Shown here: piece after piece, positions 34,721 to 44,254 of the stretch | Numbering within the stretch: the stretch's first letter is position 1 | Layout of the letters: each line of letters starts with the position of its first letter | Source: a bacterium | Lineage (GTDB): Bacteria; Sumerlaeota; Sumerlaeia; SLMS01 | Assembly: GCA_016125005.1 (NCBI GenBank) | Contig: WGMQ01000065.1 | Location: 1-53,857 of the forward strand | Direction of reading: 5' to 3' | Length of the DNA: 53,857 bases | The notes under the pieces: generated by a model | Seen by the model: only the letters and a program-made list of their open reading frames with translations | The model's database searches: none | What the model was told of the DNA's origin: nothing | Program-made: the position numbers and the translations under genes

Positions 34721-37700
34721 GTGCGTATGCCAAGAAGATCGCTTGGGCTGTTCATCGGGCTAACACTGCTCGCTCACGGTACGGCGCTGCCGGAGTCTGT
34801 CCTTCTGAAGGACGGGCGGCGCCTGGAGGGCCTCATTATCAGCAAAGACGACAAGGGCATCGTCCTCGACATGGGGACGATGGAGTCGCGCTGGTCGCTC
34901 GCGGAAATTGAGTCGATCGAGCCAGGGCTACCGGTGAATGTGTTCCGGCAACGCATCAACAGGGCACTTTCCACGGCAGAGCAGCAGGCACGAGGCGGCA
35001 AACCGGAGCTGGCGACGCGAACACTCCAGAATGCCATCGCGCAGTTCCAGGACGATCTTGATCGCATGGATGCGGTTCCGGAAGAGGTGCAGAAGCTCCT
35101 CGACAGGGTTGAGAAAATGCGCCGCGACCTGGTGCCCAAGTCGCCCGAATCTCAGAAGGCGGAGCAGCTTTTCGAGGCAGCGCAGAACGACCTCAATTTC
35201 GCCCGCGAAGTCGACGCCTTCAAGAAGCTGAAGGAGGCCGCGACCTACGATCCGAAGCGCGCCGACATCCAGAACATGCTGGGTCGCGTAGCGGTCCGCG
35301 TGAATGAACCGGAAGCAGCCATTGAGGCCCTCGGCGCGGCCATTCGCCTTTCGCCCGAGGCATACTACACCAAGGCCTGCGGGCCGCTCCTGAACCTGCT
35401 GGAGGATCGCGGGCGCCGCCTCCTCACCGACCGCCGCGCCGCGGACGCACTCCCTGTCTTCGAGGAAATCCTGCTGCTGAAGGGGAACGCGGGCGGCGCG
35501 GTGTCCCTCGACGAGTTCCTGGCGCGCCAGATCACGCGCGAGAAAACACCGCCAGAGGAAGTCCTGATCGAGGTCTACAAATATGCGGACGACAACGACC
35601 TGGTGGATCTGGCGCTCGCCGCGGTCCGCAAGGCCGCCACGATCAAGCCCGACGATCCCGCCATCGGCAAGCTGCTGAACGAGGAGAACTTCGTCGACAA
35701 ATTCAGACGCGCCATCTCGGACGGAAACCTCGAACTGGCGGCGAAGCTCCAATCGGACCCGATGGCCCAGGTGGCGCACGTCGCGGAGCGAATGCAGGAG
35801 GCCGCGGGCAAGGCCAGCCCCGACATCCAGGCAGCCGGACTCCTCGAATCCGCCAAGGCCGCGCTGGCCGCCAAGAACTACGCGGAGGCGGAACGGCTCG
35901 GCACGCGTGTCGTCAGCGATTTCCCCGGCAGTTCCAGCTCCAGCGCCGCCGCGGAAATCGTCCGCGTCGCCCGTCTGGAGGCACCCATCCGCGCCGCCAT
36001 CGAAAAGGCCCGCCTCCAGATCGAAGCCCGCAAGTACGACGCCGCAGAGGAAGCCCTTGAGAAACTCGCTGCCGATTATGCCATCGCCGAGAGCACCCAA
36101 AAGGGGGACTACGACACGCTGGTGAAACGCATCCCGCGCGAGCGCGAGGCGGACCGGCTCTGGGAACTGGCCTCGATCGAGATCCAGCGCGAGCGATTCG
36201 AGGAGGCGCTGGAACGCCTGAACGAATTGGTGGGGAGCTATCCGGAAACGGTCTCGGGGCAGAAGGCCGCCAAGTGGCTCGGGGACTATCGTAAGCGGCT
36301 GGAAGGTGAAGCGACCCGTGCCCGGCTGTTCGATGTCGGCGCGACCTTTGCCATCGCCGACCCGGCGCTGTGGCGCGCGGCGGATGACTCGCGCCCTGCG
36401 CGCCGCGATCAGGTGGCGCCGGTGGTCACGGAGAAGCGCAGCGCCGCGTGGGAGCAATTCGACCAGCAGATGGCCGCGCAGGCGGAGTTGCTCAAGGACC
36501 GACGCGCGCGCTGGCTGCACATGGGCCTCCCGCTCCTGATCGGTTGCCTCGGTGTCCTCGCCCTGGTGTGGCGCTTCGCCCGCCCGGGTGCCGCTCCCTA
36601 CAAGGAAGTCGACCAGCTGGACGAGGAAAAGAAGGAGGCGAGCGAGAGCAGCGGCGAGGTGGGGACGAGCGCCCAGCACACCTGCCGCATGTGCGGACAC
36701 AAGAATGCCGTCGAGGTGCTCATCTGCGGGATCTGTGAGTCGCCGATGCAGCTCACCGCCGTCGAGCAGGAACGGGCCGAGGATCGCGACCGTCGCGCCA
36801 ACTTCGATCCGTGGGAGGTTCGCGTTCAGGCCAAGGCAATCAACGACTTCGAGAAGTATTACCAGAAGGCCCGCGACCTGGCCGAGACCAGCGACGTGCA
36901 GGCCGCCATCGAGAACTGTCGCCACGCGCTGCACGAGGATCCGCTCCGCAAGGACGGCTACCTGTTGCTCGCGTCGCTCTATGAGCGCACCGGCAAGAAC
37001 GACGAAGCCGCGACCTGCTATCGCGAGGTACTCCTGATCGATCCCGGCGAGGTGATCGTCCGCCAGAAGATCGAATCGCTGCTTTCCCTCTCCCAGCAAC
37101 CGCTGCGCTTCAGCCCGGTGGGTGCCGCGCTGGCGGGACTGGTCTGGTGGGCGCTTTTCTGGATCGTGATCGGCATCGACTCGGCAGGATGGTACCTGCG
37201 CCTCCCCCTCTGCGTGATCGGAGCGGTGCTAACCTGGAAGCTCTGGCAGCTTCAGGAGCGCAGCAGCAAGATCACCGTGCCCGCCGCGCAAGGCGTGACC
37301 GTGGAACGCCCGCGTGCCTTGCCGACGGAGGTTCTTTCCTGGCGTGGTCAGGATCGGCAGGCAGCGGAGCTGGCAAAGGAGATCTCCGCCCACACCGGTA
37401 CACCGGTGCCGACGCTCTCTTCGCGGCGGTTGCTGATGGCGATTGCGCTGTCGTTGGTCGCGCTCCTGGCCCTGGTGGCACTCGCCTGGGGAGGGCACGC
37501 GCCGCTGGCGCTGGTCGCCTGGCCCGCGCTCGCTGGGCTGGCCTTCTACCTGCTGGAAATCCACCCGCGGGCCTACACGGCGCATGTACTGCTCCGCCAC
37601 GCCTACGAGGAAACCACCTCGCCGTGGGTCGACCCGCATCGTCCCTTCAAGCCCAACCGGCGTCAGGTCCTCGGCGAGTTCCTTGTCACCTCGTTCAACG

Positions 37701-38557
37701 AGTTCCCCATCAGGTGGGCACTGCGCCCGCACCCCTACGGCGATCATCGCCAGGGCGTGCTCAACAGCCTGCAACAGACCCTCAACCGCCACTGGGCCTG
37801 TCACCAGTTCTACAACGGTCTTCATGTCGTTCGCGACATCGAGATGCCGAAGCCCCCTGGCATCGCCCACGCCGCATCGGCCTTCAGCGTCGTACTGTTG
37901 CTGGCTGTCGTGGGGACTGCCTACCATCTCACCAGCAAATCCGCTCGCGAGGAGCGCTTCGAGGATTCCATGCGCCTCGGGTATCAGAACCTGCTCGACG
38001 GGCAGCCACTGGTCGCGCGCGGATACTTTCTGGAGGCCTCCATCGCGTCGCCACGCAACGCCGTCGCGGCGCTTTACTCGGGGCATGCACTCAATGCGCT
38101 CGAACGGCCCGCCGAGGCGGAGCGCGCCTTCCGGGTGGCGGTTTCGCTCTCTCCCAACGAGCCGGTCCCGCACAATGACTACGGCAACTTCCTCCAGCGC
38201 CGGGGGCGCCTGCGCGAGGCCACGACGCAGTACGAACTGGCGCTCCGCAGTGAACCGCAGAACGCCGACATCCTCAGCAACCTCGGCTCGGCGTTCTACA
38301 AGCTGAAGGAATATGACGAAGCCGCGAAGACTCTTGCCAAGGCAGTGGAGGCAGACCCGAATCATTCGCGGGCGCACACGTCGCTCGGGTTGGCGCTGGA
38401 AGCCCTCGGTAAGTGGAGCGAGGCAGAGGCCGCCTTTCGCAACGCCGTTCGCGTCGCGCCGGACGTTGACTATACGAACGTCGCGCGGACCCGACTCGAA
38501 GAGGGACCTCGAACGAGTGATCAGCGTCTTGAACTCCCCGCCAGCAATGCCCCTTAA
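34721..38557 (+). CDS. Large multi-TM protein with TPRs and a zinc ribbon
   Basis: The protein has about 1278 residues. A signal/anchor helix (RSLGLFIGLTLLAHGTALP) is followed by an SH3-like strand set (SVLLKDGRRLEGLIISKDDKGIVLDMG) and ~500 residues of TPR-like helices. A TM helix lies near 598-620, then a zinc-ribbon pair (CRMCGHKN...CGICESPM, ~654). A second TPR block follows, then paired TM helices near 797-842 and 904-942, one near 1060, and canonical C-terminal TPRs (PAEAERAFRVAVSLSPNEPVPHNDYGNF). GTG 34721 has GGGGAG eight bases upstream. ATG 34727 is the alternative. It is followed 12 bases on by a membrane kinase, so it is probably a scaffold or substrate in that signalling system. 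Confidence 0.75.
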   Translation: MRMPRRSLGLFIGLTLLAHGTALPESVLLKDGRRLEGLIISKDDKGIVLDMGTMESRWSLAEIESIEPGLPVNVFRQRINRALSTAEQQARGGKPELATRTLQNAIAQFQDDLDRMDAVPEEVQKLLDRVEKMRRDLVPKSPESQKAEQLFEAAQNDLNFAREVDAFKKLKEAATYDPKRADIQNMLGRVAVRVNEPEAAIEALGAAIRLSPEAYYTKACGPLLNLLEDRGRRLLTDRRAADALPVFEEILLLKGNAGGAVSLDEFLARQITREKTPPEEVLIEVYKYADDNDLVDLALAAVRKAATIKPDDPAIGKLLNEENFVDKFRRAISDGNLELAAKLQSDPMAQVAHVAERMQEAAGKASPDIQAAGLLESAKAALAAKNYAEAERLGTRVVSDFPGSSSSSAAAEIVRVARLEAPIRAAIEKARLQIEARKYDAAEEALEKLAADYAIAESTQKGDYDTLVKRIPREREADRLWELASIEIQRERFEEALERLNELVGSYPETVSGQKAAKWLGDYRKRLEGEATRARLFDVGATFAIADPALWRAADDSRPARRDQVAPVVTEKRSAAWEQFDQQMAAQAELLKDRRARWLHMGLPLLIGCLGVLALVWRFARPGAAPYKEVDQLDEEKKEASESSGEVGTSAQHTCRMCGHKNAVEVLICGICESPMQLTAVEQERAEDRDRRANFDPWEVRVQAKAINDFEKYYQKARDLAETSDVQAAIENCRHALHEDPLRKDGYLLLASLYERTGKNDEAATCYREVLLIDPGEVIVRQKIESLLSLSQQPLRFSPVGAALAGLVWWALFWIVIGIDSAGWYLRLPLCVIGAVLTWKLWQLQERSSKITVPAAQGVTVERPRALPTEVLSWRGQDRQAAELAKEISAHTGTPVPTLSSRRLLMAIALSLVALLALVALAWGGHAPLALVAWPALAGLAFYLLEIHPRAYTAHVLLRHAYEETTSPWVDPHRPFKPNRRQVLGEFLVTSFNEFPIRWALRPHPYGDHRQGVLNSLQQTLNRHWACHQFYNGLHVVRDIEMPKPPGIAHAASAFSVVLLLAVVGTAYHLTSKSAREERFEDSMRLGYQNLLDGQPLVARGYFLEASIASPRNAVAALYSGHALNALERPAEAERAFRVAVSLSPNEPVPHNDYGNFLQRRGRLREATTQYELALRSEPQNADILSNLGSAFYKLKEYDEAAKTLAKAVEADPNHSRAHTSLGLALEALGKWSEAEAAFRNAVRVAPDVDYTNVARTRLEEGPRTSDQRLELPASNAP

Positions 38558-38569
38558 GGAATTCCGATC

Positions 38570-40372
38570 GTGGTTGCTCCGGTTCCCAGTCACAGCGGCG
38601 ACGACCTGACCAAGGTCCTCAAGCCCGGCGAGGCGAAGCCTTCGGTCCGCAAGATCGGCGACTTCGAACTGGTCAGAATCCTCGGGGAGGGTGGCATGGG
38701 GAGCGTCTATCTGGCGCGCGATCCGGCCCTGGAGCGCCAGGTCGCCATCAAGGTCGTCCGCCGCGAGATCGCCAACAATGAGCAGTTCCTCGCCCGCTTC
38801 ATGCGTGAGGCCAAGATCTGCGCCTCGCTCAACCATCCCAACATCGTCTCGACCTACAGCGTCGGAACCCACGATGGCGCGCCCTACCTGGTGCTGGAAT
38901 TGGTGGAGGGACACACCCTCAAGGAGCTGCTCCAGACTCCCCCGCCGCTGAGCCTCGAACGGGCGCTGGAAATCCTCGCCCAGTGCTGCGAGGGCCTCGA
39001 GGTGGCCGCGCGACGCCGCATCGTGCATCGCGACATCAAGCCCGCCAACATCATGGTGCGAACCGATGGCCTGGTGAAGATCATGGACTTCGGCCTCTCC
39101 CGCGAGGTCCACACCGGGAACCACTCGATGACGAGCGCCATCCTCGGCACGCCTGACTACATGGCGCCAGAGCAGGCCGCGGGGCGCGACGTGGATTTCC
39201 GCGGTGATCTATACGCCCTCGGTATCACCCTCTTCCAGTGCGTTGCCGGGTACCTCCCGTTTCGCTCCGGGTCGCCCTTCGAGACGATCCGCATGCACGC
39301 CGAGGAACCGCTGCCCGACGACTCGCGCCTGGCCGCGGTGGCCGATGGTCGACTCCTCGTGCTCATCCAGCGTCTTACCGCCAAGGACCCCGCCGATCGC
39401 CCATCGAGCCACCGCGAGGTCCGCGCAGAGCTGCTGGCCATCCGCGAGTCGCTGGCGGGCTCGGGGCTGTCCGTGCTCCCTGCGGGAAACGCAGGGGCCG
39501 GGCGTCTCGAGTGGCAGCGTCCCTCCTCCCAGGAAATCCATGTGCCCGGCGACACCAGTCGCTCGCTCAGACGCGATCCCACCACCAACACGCCCCAGAC
39601 GCTCCCGCTTCCCCGCAGTAGCCAGAGCACCCGGAAGCCCCGCCGCTGGGGACTGATCGTCGGCGGGACGGTGCTGCTGCTGGCGCTGGCGACAACAGGC
39701 GTGTGGGTGATCGGCGGCTTCGACGATCTGCTGTCCCGTCCGCGACCCGCCAAACCGGCCACTCAAGCGACTCCCGCGGCGACGCAGGCCGCACCCCGGA
39801 CGCCACCGCCGTCCGCGCGCCCCGGCATCACGGACGGCCCCTTCTCGCTCGAAACAACGCGCGGCAATCTACTCACGATGCAGGATCTGCTGGGGGCGCT
39901 CGGCAACAAGGGGATGAACAATCTGGTGACGAATCCACGCCCCTTCGCCGAGGCACGCGGCATCGCCTCCTTCGACCGAAGGCAACTCGAGGACGTGCTC
40001 GCCGTGGCGGTGCTCGCCAACGGATGGAAGGTCGAGCACGTCAATGATCTATACCGAATCGCACCCCAAAACATCCCCCCCGCCACGCGTCTGGCCGCAT
40101 CGCGCGCTGCAGTCGCGAAGGGGTCGCTTCCGCTCGTCTCGCTCAATACTTACTCGGACAGCCAGTTCACCGTCCGTCAGGTGCTCGCCGCCCTTAAGCG
40201 CGATCAGGGAATCGACTACCTGGTGATCGGCAGTTCCCTGCCTGAGGCGACCGTCCCCAGCCTTTCCCTCAGCCGCCAACCGATCTCGACCCTCATGGAG
40301 GCCATTGGCGGCGTCGCGCCCTTCACCTGGACGTGGGAACGCGGCACACTTGTCATGGTCGAAACTCCGTAG
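38570..40372 (+). CDS. Membrane Ser/Thr kinase with two secretin-N/STN-like outer domains
   Basis: The protein has 600 residues from a GTG whose AAGGA Shine-Dalgarno overlaps the preceding stop. The kinase core spans about 30-290: GEGGMGSVY (39-47), K61 in VAIKVV, HRDIKPANIMV, DFGLSR, APEQ. A Pro/Ser juxtamembrane linker follows, then one TM helix (~362-382) and a Pro/Ala-rich stalk. Two repeats with the strand-helix-strand pattern of STN/secretin N0 domains then appear: LLTMQDLLGALGN...LEDVLAVAVLANGWKVEHVNDLYRIAP, and FTVRQVLAALKRDQGIDYLVIG...PISTLMEAIGG. This is a receptor kinase whose periplasmic part may bind an envelope complex. The STN reading is by pattern only. Confidence 0.85.
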   Translation: MVAPVPSHSGDDLTKVLKPGEAKPSVRKIGDFELVRILGEGGMGSVYLARDPALERQVAIKVVRREIANNEQFLARFMREAKICASLNHPNIVSTYSVGTHDGAPYLVLELVEGHTLKELLQTPPPLSLERALEILAQCCEGLEVAARRRIVHRDIKPANIMVRTDGLVKIMDFGLSREVHTGNHSMTSAILGTPDYMAPEQAAGRDVDFRGDLYALGITLFQCVAGYLPFRSGSPFETIRMHAEEPLPDDSRLAAVADGRLLVLIQRLTAKDPADRPSSHREVRAELLAIRESLAGSGLSVLPAGNAGAGRLEWQRPSSQEIHVPGDTSRSLRRDPTTNTPQTLPLPRSSQSTRKPRRWGLIVGGTVLLLALATTGVWVIGGFDDLLSRPRPAKPATQATPAATQAAPRTPPPSARPGITDGPFSLETTRGNLLTMQDLLGALGNKGMNNLVTNPRPFAEARGIASFDRRQLEDVLAVAVLANGWKVEHVNDLYRIAPQNIPPATRLAASRAAVAKGSLPLVSLNTYSDSQFTVRQVLAALKRDQGIDYLVIGSSLPEATVPSLSLSRQPISTLMEAIGGVAPFTWTWERGTLVMVETP

Positions 40373-40374
40373 CC

Positions 40375-41064
40375 TTACCAGCGAATCGGAGACTTCCCGT
40401 GCTCCGCCAAGAACGCATTCGCCTTGGAGAAATGGCGGCATCCAAAGAAGCCACTGTGGGCGGAAAGGGGACTTGGGTGTGGTGCCTTTAGCACCAGGTG
40501 GCGCGAGGCGTCTATACGCGACTCGTGGCTGAGCGCGTTGCGTCCCCACAGCATGAACACCAGCGGGTCCTCGCGCTGGCCCAGTGCCTCGATGGTGCGT
40601 CCGGTGAATTGCTCCCAACCTTTGCCGCGGTGCGAGTTCGCCTGCGATGCCCGCACCGTCAGTACCGTGTTGAGCAGAAAGACCCCCTGCGATGCCCAGT
40701 TGTCCAGATTTCCGTCAGCGACCTCCACCCGTCCCACGTCGGAGGCGATTTCCTTGTAGATATTCACAAGCGACGGCGGCACGTCGACGCCCGGAAAGAC
40801 GCTAAAGGCGAGGCCATTGGCCTGCCGCGCGCCGTGATAGGGATCCTGGCCGAGGATCACCACCTTGACGTCCGCAAAATCCGTCAGGGTGTAGGCACGG
40901 AAGATGTGCGCGGGCTCCGGATAGATGGTATGCTGGGCGCGATCCGCATCGAGGAAATGAATCAACTGGCGCATGTAGGGAAGCGCGAACTCGTCGCGCA
41001 GAATCGTGCGCCAACCGGGCGCCGGAGTCCCCGCCTTCCACTCGTGGGTGATGCTGGATGTCAT
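40375..41064 (-). CDS. ung: Uracil-DNA glycosylase, family 1
   Basis: Ung removes uracil from DNA. Of 229 residues, the water-activating motif VVILGQDPYHG holds the catalytic Asp. FSVFPGVDVPPSLVNIYKEI, the base-stacking GVFLLNTVLTV, VFMLWGRNA, and the minor-groove loop HPSPLSAHSGF follow. All are intact. ATG 41064 has GGAG eight bases upstream. An ATG at 41082 and a longer frame to 41139 exist but lack a Shine-Dalgarno. It is tail to tail with the membrane kinase, with a two-base gap. Directly upstream on the same strand, 75 bases away, is a glycosyltransferase. One GTCTATAC (40510) is read as Arg-Ile-Asp on the coding strand. Confidence 0.95.
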   Translation of the reverse strand: MTSSITHEWKAGTPAPGWRTILRDEFALPYMRQLIHFLDADRAQHTIYPEPAHIFRAYTLTDFADVKVVILGQDPYHGARQANGLAFSVFPGVDVPPSLVNIYKEIASDVGRVEVADGNLDNWASQGVFLLNTVLTVRASQANSHRGKGWEQFTGRTIEALGQREDPLVFMLWGRNALSHESRIDASRHLVLKAPHPSPLSAHSGFFGCRHFSKANAFLAEHGKSPIRW

Positions 41065-41139
41065 CGCGCTCGCTCCTGCCATCGATTGAATCGAGCGTCT
41101 CCGATCAACGCCCGAGGGCGGAAGGAAAAACCGGACCAC

Positions 41140-42279
41140 TCACTCGGAGGCGCCAATCGCGGCGTCGCAGTTCGCGAGCAGTTGGCGTGCGCAGCCCTCG
41201 AGCGTGAATTGCTTGAGGCGCGCGGTTCCTTTGGCCACCAGATCGGCGGCAAGGTTCGGATCGCCCGCGAGCCGGTCCACGGCCTGCGCCCAACCAGCGG
41301 CGTCGTCGGGCGGAACGTAGAGCGCCGCCTCGCCAGCCACCTCGCGGAGCACCGGGATGTCGGAGAGAATCATCGGGGTTCCGCAAGCCATCGCCTCGAG
41401 CAACGGAAGTCCGAAGCCTTCGCCGCGCGAAGGATGCACCATCATGAGCGCGCTCCCCAATTCCTTTCCCACTTCCTGCGTCGTCACCGAGGGCGTCACC
41501 TCCCACCCCCGGCTGTGCTGGCGACGGAGCCCCTCCAGTCGTGTCTGGTCAGGTCGGAATCCGAGGAAATGGAATGTCACCTCCGAATGGATCTTGGGCA
41601 GCGACTCCAGAAGCACCGCGTGGTTCTTTCGATGTTCCGCGCTGGCGACAAATACCGCGACGGGGCGACGATCCGACAGGGTGTACTCGGCATACGAGGT
41701 CGGGTCGATGCCGTGCGGGACCACACCAAGCCGGTCCGCTGACAGCCCGAGCCGCGCCGCCACCCGGTCACGCGCATCCGCCGAGGGGAACACAACCCGG
41801 TGGGCACGCGCGGCCGACCAGCGTGTGCCCGTCCCAAGGTAAAGACGGAACGGCAAGGGGTAGGACTGGGGCTCGGCCCAAATCAAGTCATCATGGATCA
41901 TCACGACCCGCGCGGTCCTGCCGGTGGACGGCGGCGACAGGTAGGCGGGTGAATAGAGCACGTCCGCATCCAACGATCGAAGGAGACGGGGAAGGGACCG
42001 GATCATCCATAGATCGGAGGATGGATGCAGTTCCGGCGAGGCGGCGACGTCGATGGTGGTGATATGGGTGAAATCATCCCAGACGGCGCGTGTGGAGGTA
42101 CTGGCCAGCGATTGCGCCGTGCGGATGGCAAAAACCCGCCAGCTGGGGTTGGGGCCGCAAACCTCCGGCAAGCGATCGAGGCCAGCGAGGTGCCGAAGGA
42201 TCGAATTGCCGACCCCGGTCGGCTGTGGCCCGACCCATCGGGCGTCAACAACCAGCCGTTTCAGCGGGGCCTCACCCAA
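41140..42279 (-). CDS. GT4-family glycosyltransferase (GT-B fold)
   Basis: The protein has 379 residues. The N-terminus LKRLVVDARWVGPQPTGVGNSILRHLAGL is typical of plant-sucrose-synthase-like/GT4 enzymes that act on cell-surface glycans. The C-terminal donor site is clear: PVAVFVASAEHRKNHAVLLESLPKI, then HPSRGEGFGLPLLEAMACGTPMILSDIPVLREVAGEAALYVPPDD, with the EX7E motif. It starts with TTG at 42279, overlapping the ptsN stop. No ATG or GTG precedes the family text, so the start codon is unusual but supported. The acceptor is unknown. Confidence 0.85.
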   Translation of the reverse strand: MGEAPLKRLVVDARWVGPQPTGVGNSILRHLAGLDRLPEVCGPNPSWRVFAIRTAQSLASTSTRAVWDDFTHITTIDVAASPELHPSSDLWMIRSLPRLLRSLDADVLYSPAYLSPPSTGRTARVVMIHDDLIWAEPQSYPLPFRLYLGTGTRWSAARAHRVVFPSADARDRVAARLGLSADRLGVVPHGIDPTSYAEYTLSDRRPVAVFVASAEHRKNHAVLLESLPKIHSEVTFHFLGFRPDQTRLEGLRRQHSRGWEVTPSVTTQEVGKELGSALMMVHPSRGEGFGLPLLEAMACGTPMILSDIPVLREVAGEAALYVPPDDAAGWAQAVDRLAGDPNLAADLVAKGTARLKQFTLEGCARQLLANCDAAIGASE

Positions 42280-42739
42280 TGATGCCGTTCGACTTCAGCA
42301 GCAGGTCGCGAATCAAGGCGGGATTCTCGGCCTCGAGGATGCTCTTCTGAAGCGACGGGTCCTTGAGACTCTTCACAAACTGGGCGAGCACCTTCAGGAA
42401 GTCGCCGGCCTGGGAATTATTACAGCCGATCATCACCACGATGTGGGTGGGCTGACCGTCGAGCGATTCGAAGTTGATGCCCTGACGGGTGCGACCGATA
42501 GCGGCAACGAAGTCCTTGATCGAGGGAATCTTGACATGGGGGATCGCCATGCCGACACCAACGCCCGTGGAGAGCGTCCGCTCGCGCTCAAAGATCTTCT
42601 CCCGCAACTCGGCCTTGTCAGTCACGTAAGGGGAGGTCGCCAGGACATCAATCAACTCGTCAAGAACCTCGTTCTTCCGGGTTCCCTTCAGGTCGATGAT
42701 GCGGTCGGTGGCAATGATGGATGACGGGTTGACTGGCAT
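42272..42739 (-). CDS. ptsN: PTS EIIA-like nitrogen-regulatory protein (PtsN type)
   Basis: The protein has 155 residues from ATG 42739, which follows AAGGA at seven bases. RIIDLKGTRKNEVLDELIDVLATSPYVTDK and the active-site phrase GVGVGMAIPHVK contain the His that accepts phosphate. Next come VAAIGRTRQGINFESLDGQPTHIVVMIGCNN and a helical end. It belongs to the EIIA-Fru/Ntr group. PtsN commonly controls potassium uptake and nitrogen or carbon regulation rather than sugar import. No EIIB/C, HPr or EI gene is near, which favours the regulatory role. It overlaps the downstream glycosyltransferase by eight bases. Confidence 0.88.
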   Translation of the reverse strand: MPVNPSSIIATDRIIDLKGTRKNEVLDELIDVLATSPYVTDKAELREKIFERERTLSTGVGVGMAIPHVKIPSIKDFVAAIGRTRQGINFESLDGQPTHIVVMIGCNNSQAGDFLKVLAQFVKSLKDPSLQKSILEAENPALIRDLLLKSNGIIG

Positions 42740-42916
42740 GGGTGAATCCTTCGGGCAAGGCGCTAGAGGCGAAACTTCGCGGGAGCCAAGGTGCGGCGTC
42801 AACAGCGGGCAGGCGTGTCGACACGAGGTTTTTCAAGCGAAGGCGATACGACTCCGCCCAAGCGATTTGGCTGGGTTGCTCAACCAACGTCTGAGGGCAC
42901 GGGTGATTCCCCGCGA

Positions 42917-44218
42917 TTACGCGCTCGCAACGTACTGGTCGATGGCTTGGCGCAGTGTCTTGAATACCCAGGCGCGCTTCTCGTCGTTCATCTCCAGCAT
43001 CGTGATGCGGAAGCCCTCGTGGCGGCAGTAAAAGCCCGTCAGCGGAACCACCACAATGCCCGTCGCCGCCATGAGGAAGTAGACGAAGCGCTTGTCCGGG
43101 GCGATGTTGGGGATCAGTTGCTCCAGACGTGCGCGGGCAGCGGAGTTCTCCACCGGCAGCGTCTGATGGCCGTTGAGTACCCCCGGCTTGAACATGACCG
43201 TGAAGTAGAACGCGCCGCCCGGCTTGTTGACAATCACGTGGGGGCAATCGGCGAAGGCCGCCATCGCCTCGGTGGCGCGGGCGGCGAACATGGCCTCGCG
43301 GCGGGCCAAATGGCCCGGATAGCGGTCGTCGCCGATGACGCGCGGGATGGATAGCTGTGGCAGCGTCGTCGAGCTCACCTCCAGGCGCTTGGCCGCCACC
43401 AGCGAGTTCGTGTACTCGGCGAAGTTCTTGTCCTTCTGGCGATTGAGAATCTCGATCCAGCCGCAACGCGACCCGGGCCAGGGGTATTCCTTGCTGATGC
43501 CGCGCATGGCGATGGAGGGCACGTCGCCGATCCACTCGCTCAGGTGCAGGTGCGGGCTGCCGTCGTACACGATGTGCGAGTAGATCTCGTCGGCGATCAC
43601 GAAGAGGTCGTGCTGGCGGGCGATCTCGGCGATCTCCTCCAGGATGTGACGCGGATAGACAGCGCCCGTCGGATTGTCGGGCGAAAGCAGCAGGATGCCC
43701 GCGATCGAATCGTTGTACTTCACCTTCATGCGGATGTCGTCCAGGTCCGGCATCCAGCCGTTATAGGGGTCCAGCTCGTAGGTCACATGCTTGTAGCCGG
43801 AGTGCGCGCCCTCGGCAGAGCTGTGGGTGCTGTACGCAGGCGAGGGCCCGAGCACGCGCGCTTCACGCCCCAGGAAGCCATAAACCTTCGCGACCGCATC
43901 GCCCAGGCCGTTGAAGAAGAGGATGTCGTCCGACTTCACCTGCACGCCGCCGCGCGCATTCACCTGTTCGGCCAGGAACTGGCGCGTTTCAGGCACACCC
44001 GCGGAATCGCAATAGCCCCATGTCTTCGGATCGTTGGCCAGATCCGCCACAATGTCACGAATCCAGACGGGCGGCTGCTCCCCCTTCTCGATGGGATCGC
44101 CGATGTTCTCCCAGGTGATCGGGAGACCGAAGGACTTCATCTCGCGGGCGACGGCGACGATCTCGCGGATTTCGTAGCTGAGGCTGCCAGCCCCGGCGTG
44201 GACAATATTGCGGCGCAT
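42917..44218 (-). CDS. Pyridoxal-phosphate aminotransferase, class I/II
   Basis: The protein has 433 residues: the substrate-binding N-terminal region ENIGDPIEKGEQPPVWIRDIV, the cofactor-contact LLSPDNPTGAVYP, ADEIYSHIVYDGSPH, and the Schiff-base lysine in GISKEYPWPGSRCGW. A C-terminal Arg region (YCRHEGFRITML) should hold the substrate carboxylate. The family acts on alanine, aspartate or aromatic amino acids. The closest look is AlaA/aspartate aminotransferase-like. Length is slightly above the usual ~400. A short gap of 36 bases separates it from the next upstream gene on the same strand. It lacks the octamer. Confidence 0.9.
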   Translation of the reverse strand: MRRNIVHAGAGSLSYEIREIVAVAREMKSFGLPITWENIGDPIEKGEQPPVWIRDIVADLANDPKTWGYCDSAGVPETRQFLAEQVNARGGVQVKSDDILFFNGLGDAVAKVYGFLGREARVLGPSPAYSTHSSAEGAHSGYKHVTYELDPYNGWMPDLDDIRMKVKYNDSIAGILLLSPDNPTGAVYPRHILEEIAEIARQHDLFVIADEIYSHIVYDGSPHLHLSEWIGDVPSIAMRGISKEYPWPGSRCGWIEILNRQKDKNFAEYTNSLVAAKRLEVSSTTLPQLSIPRVIGDDRYPGHLARREAMFAARATEAMAAFADCPHVIVNKPGGAFYFTVMFKPGVLNGHQTLPVENSAARARLEQLIPNIAPDKRFVYFLMAATGIVVVPLTGFYCRHEGFRITMLEMNDEKRAWVFKTLRQAIDQYVASA

Positions 44219-44254
44219 GATGTGGGGACTTTCTTCGAGGTTGTAGGAGTGGGG

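Noticed and set aside
34928..39124. Two long minus-strand frames (723 and 631 codons)
   Set aside because: They are antisense to the TPR protein and the kinase, which have clear domains and ribosome-binding sites. The minus frames have none.
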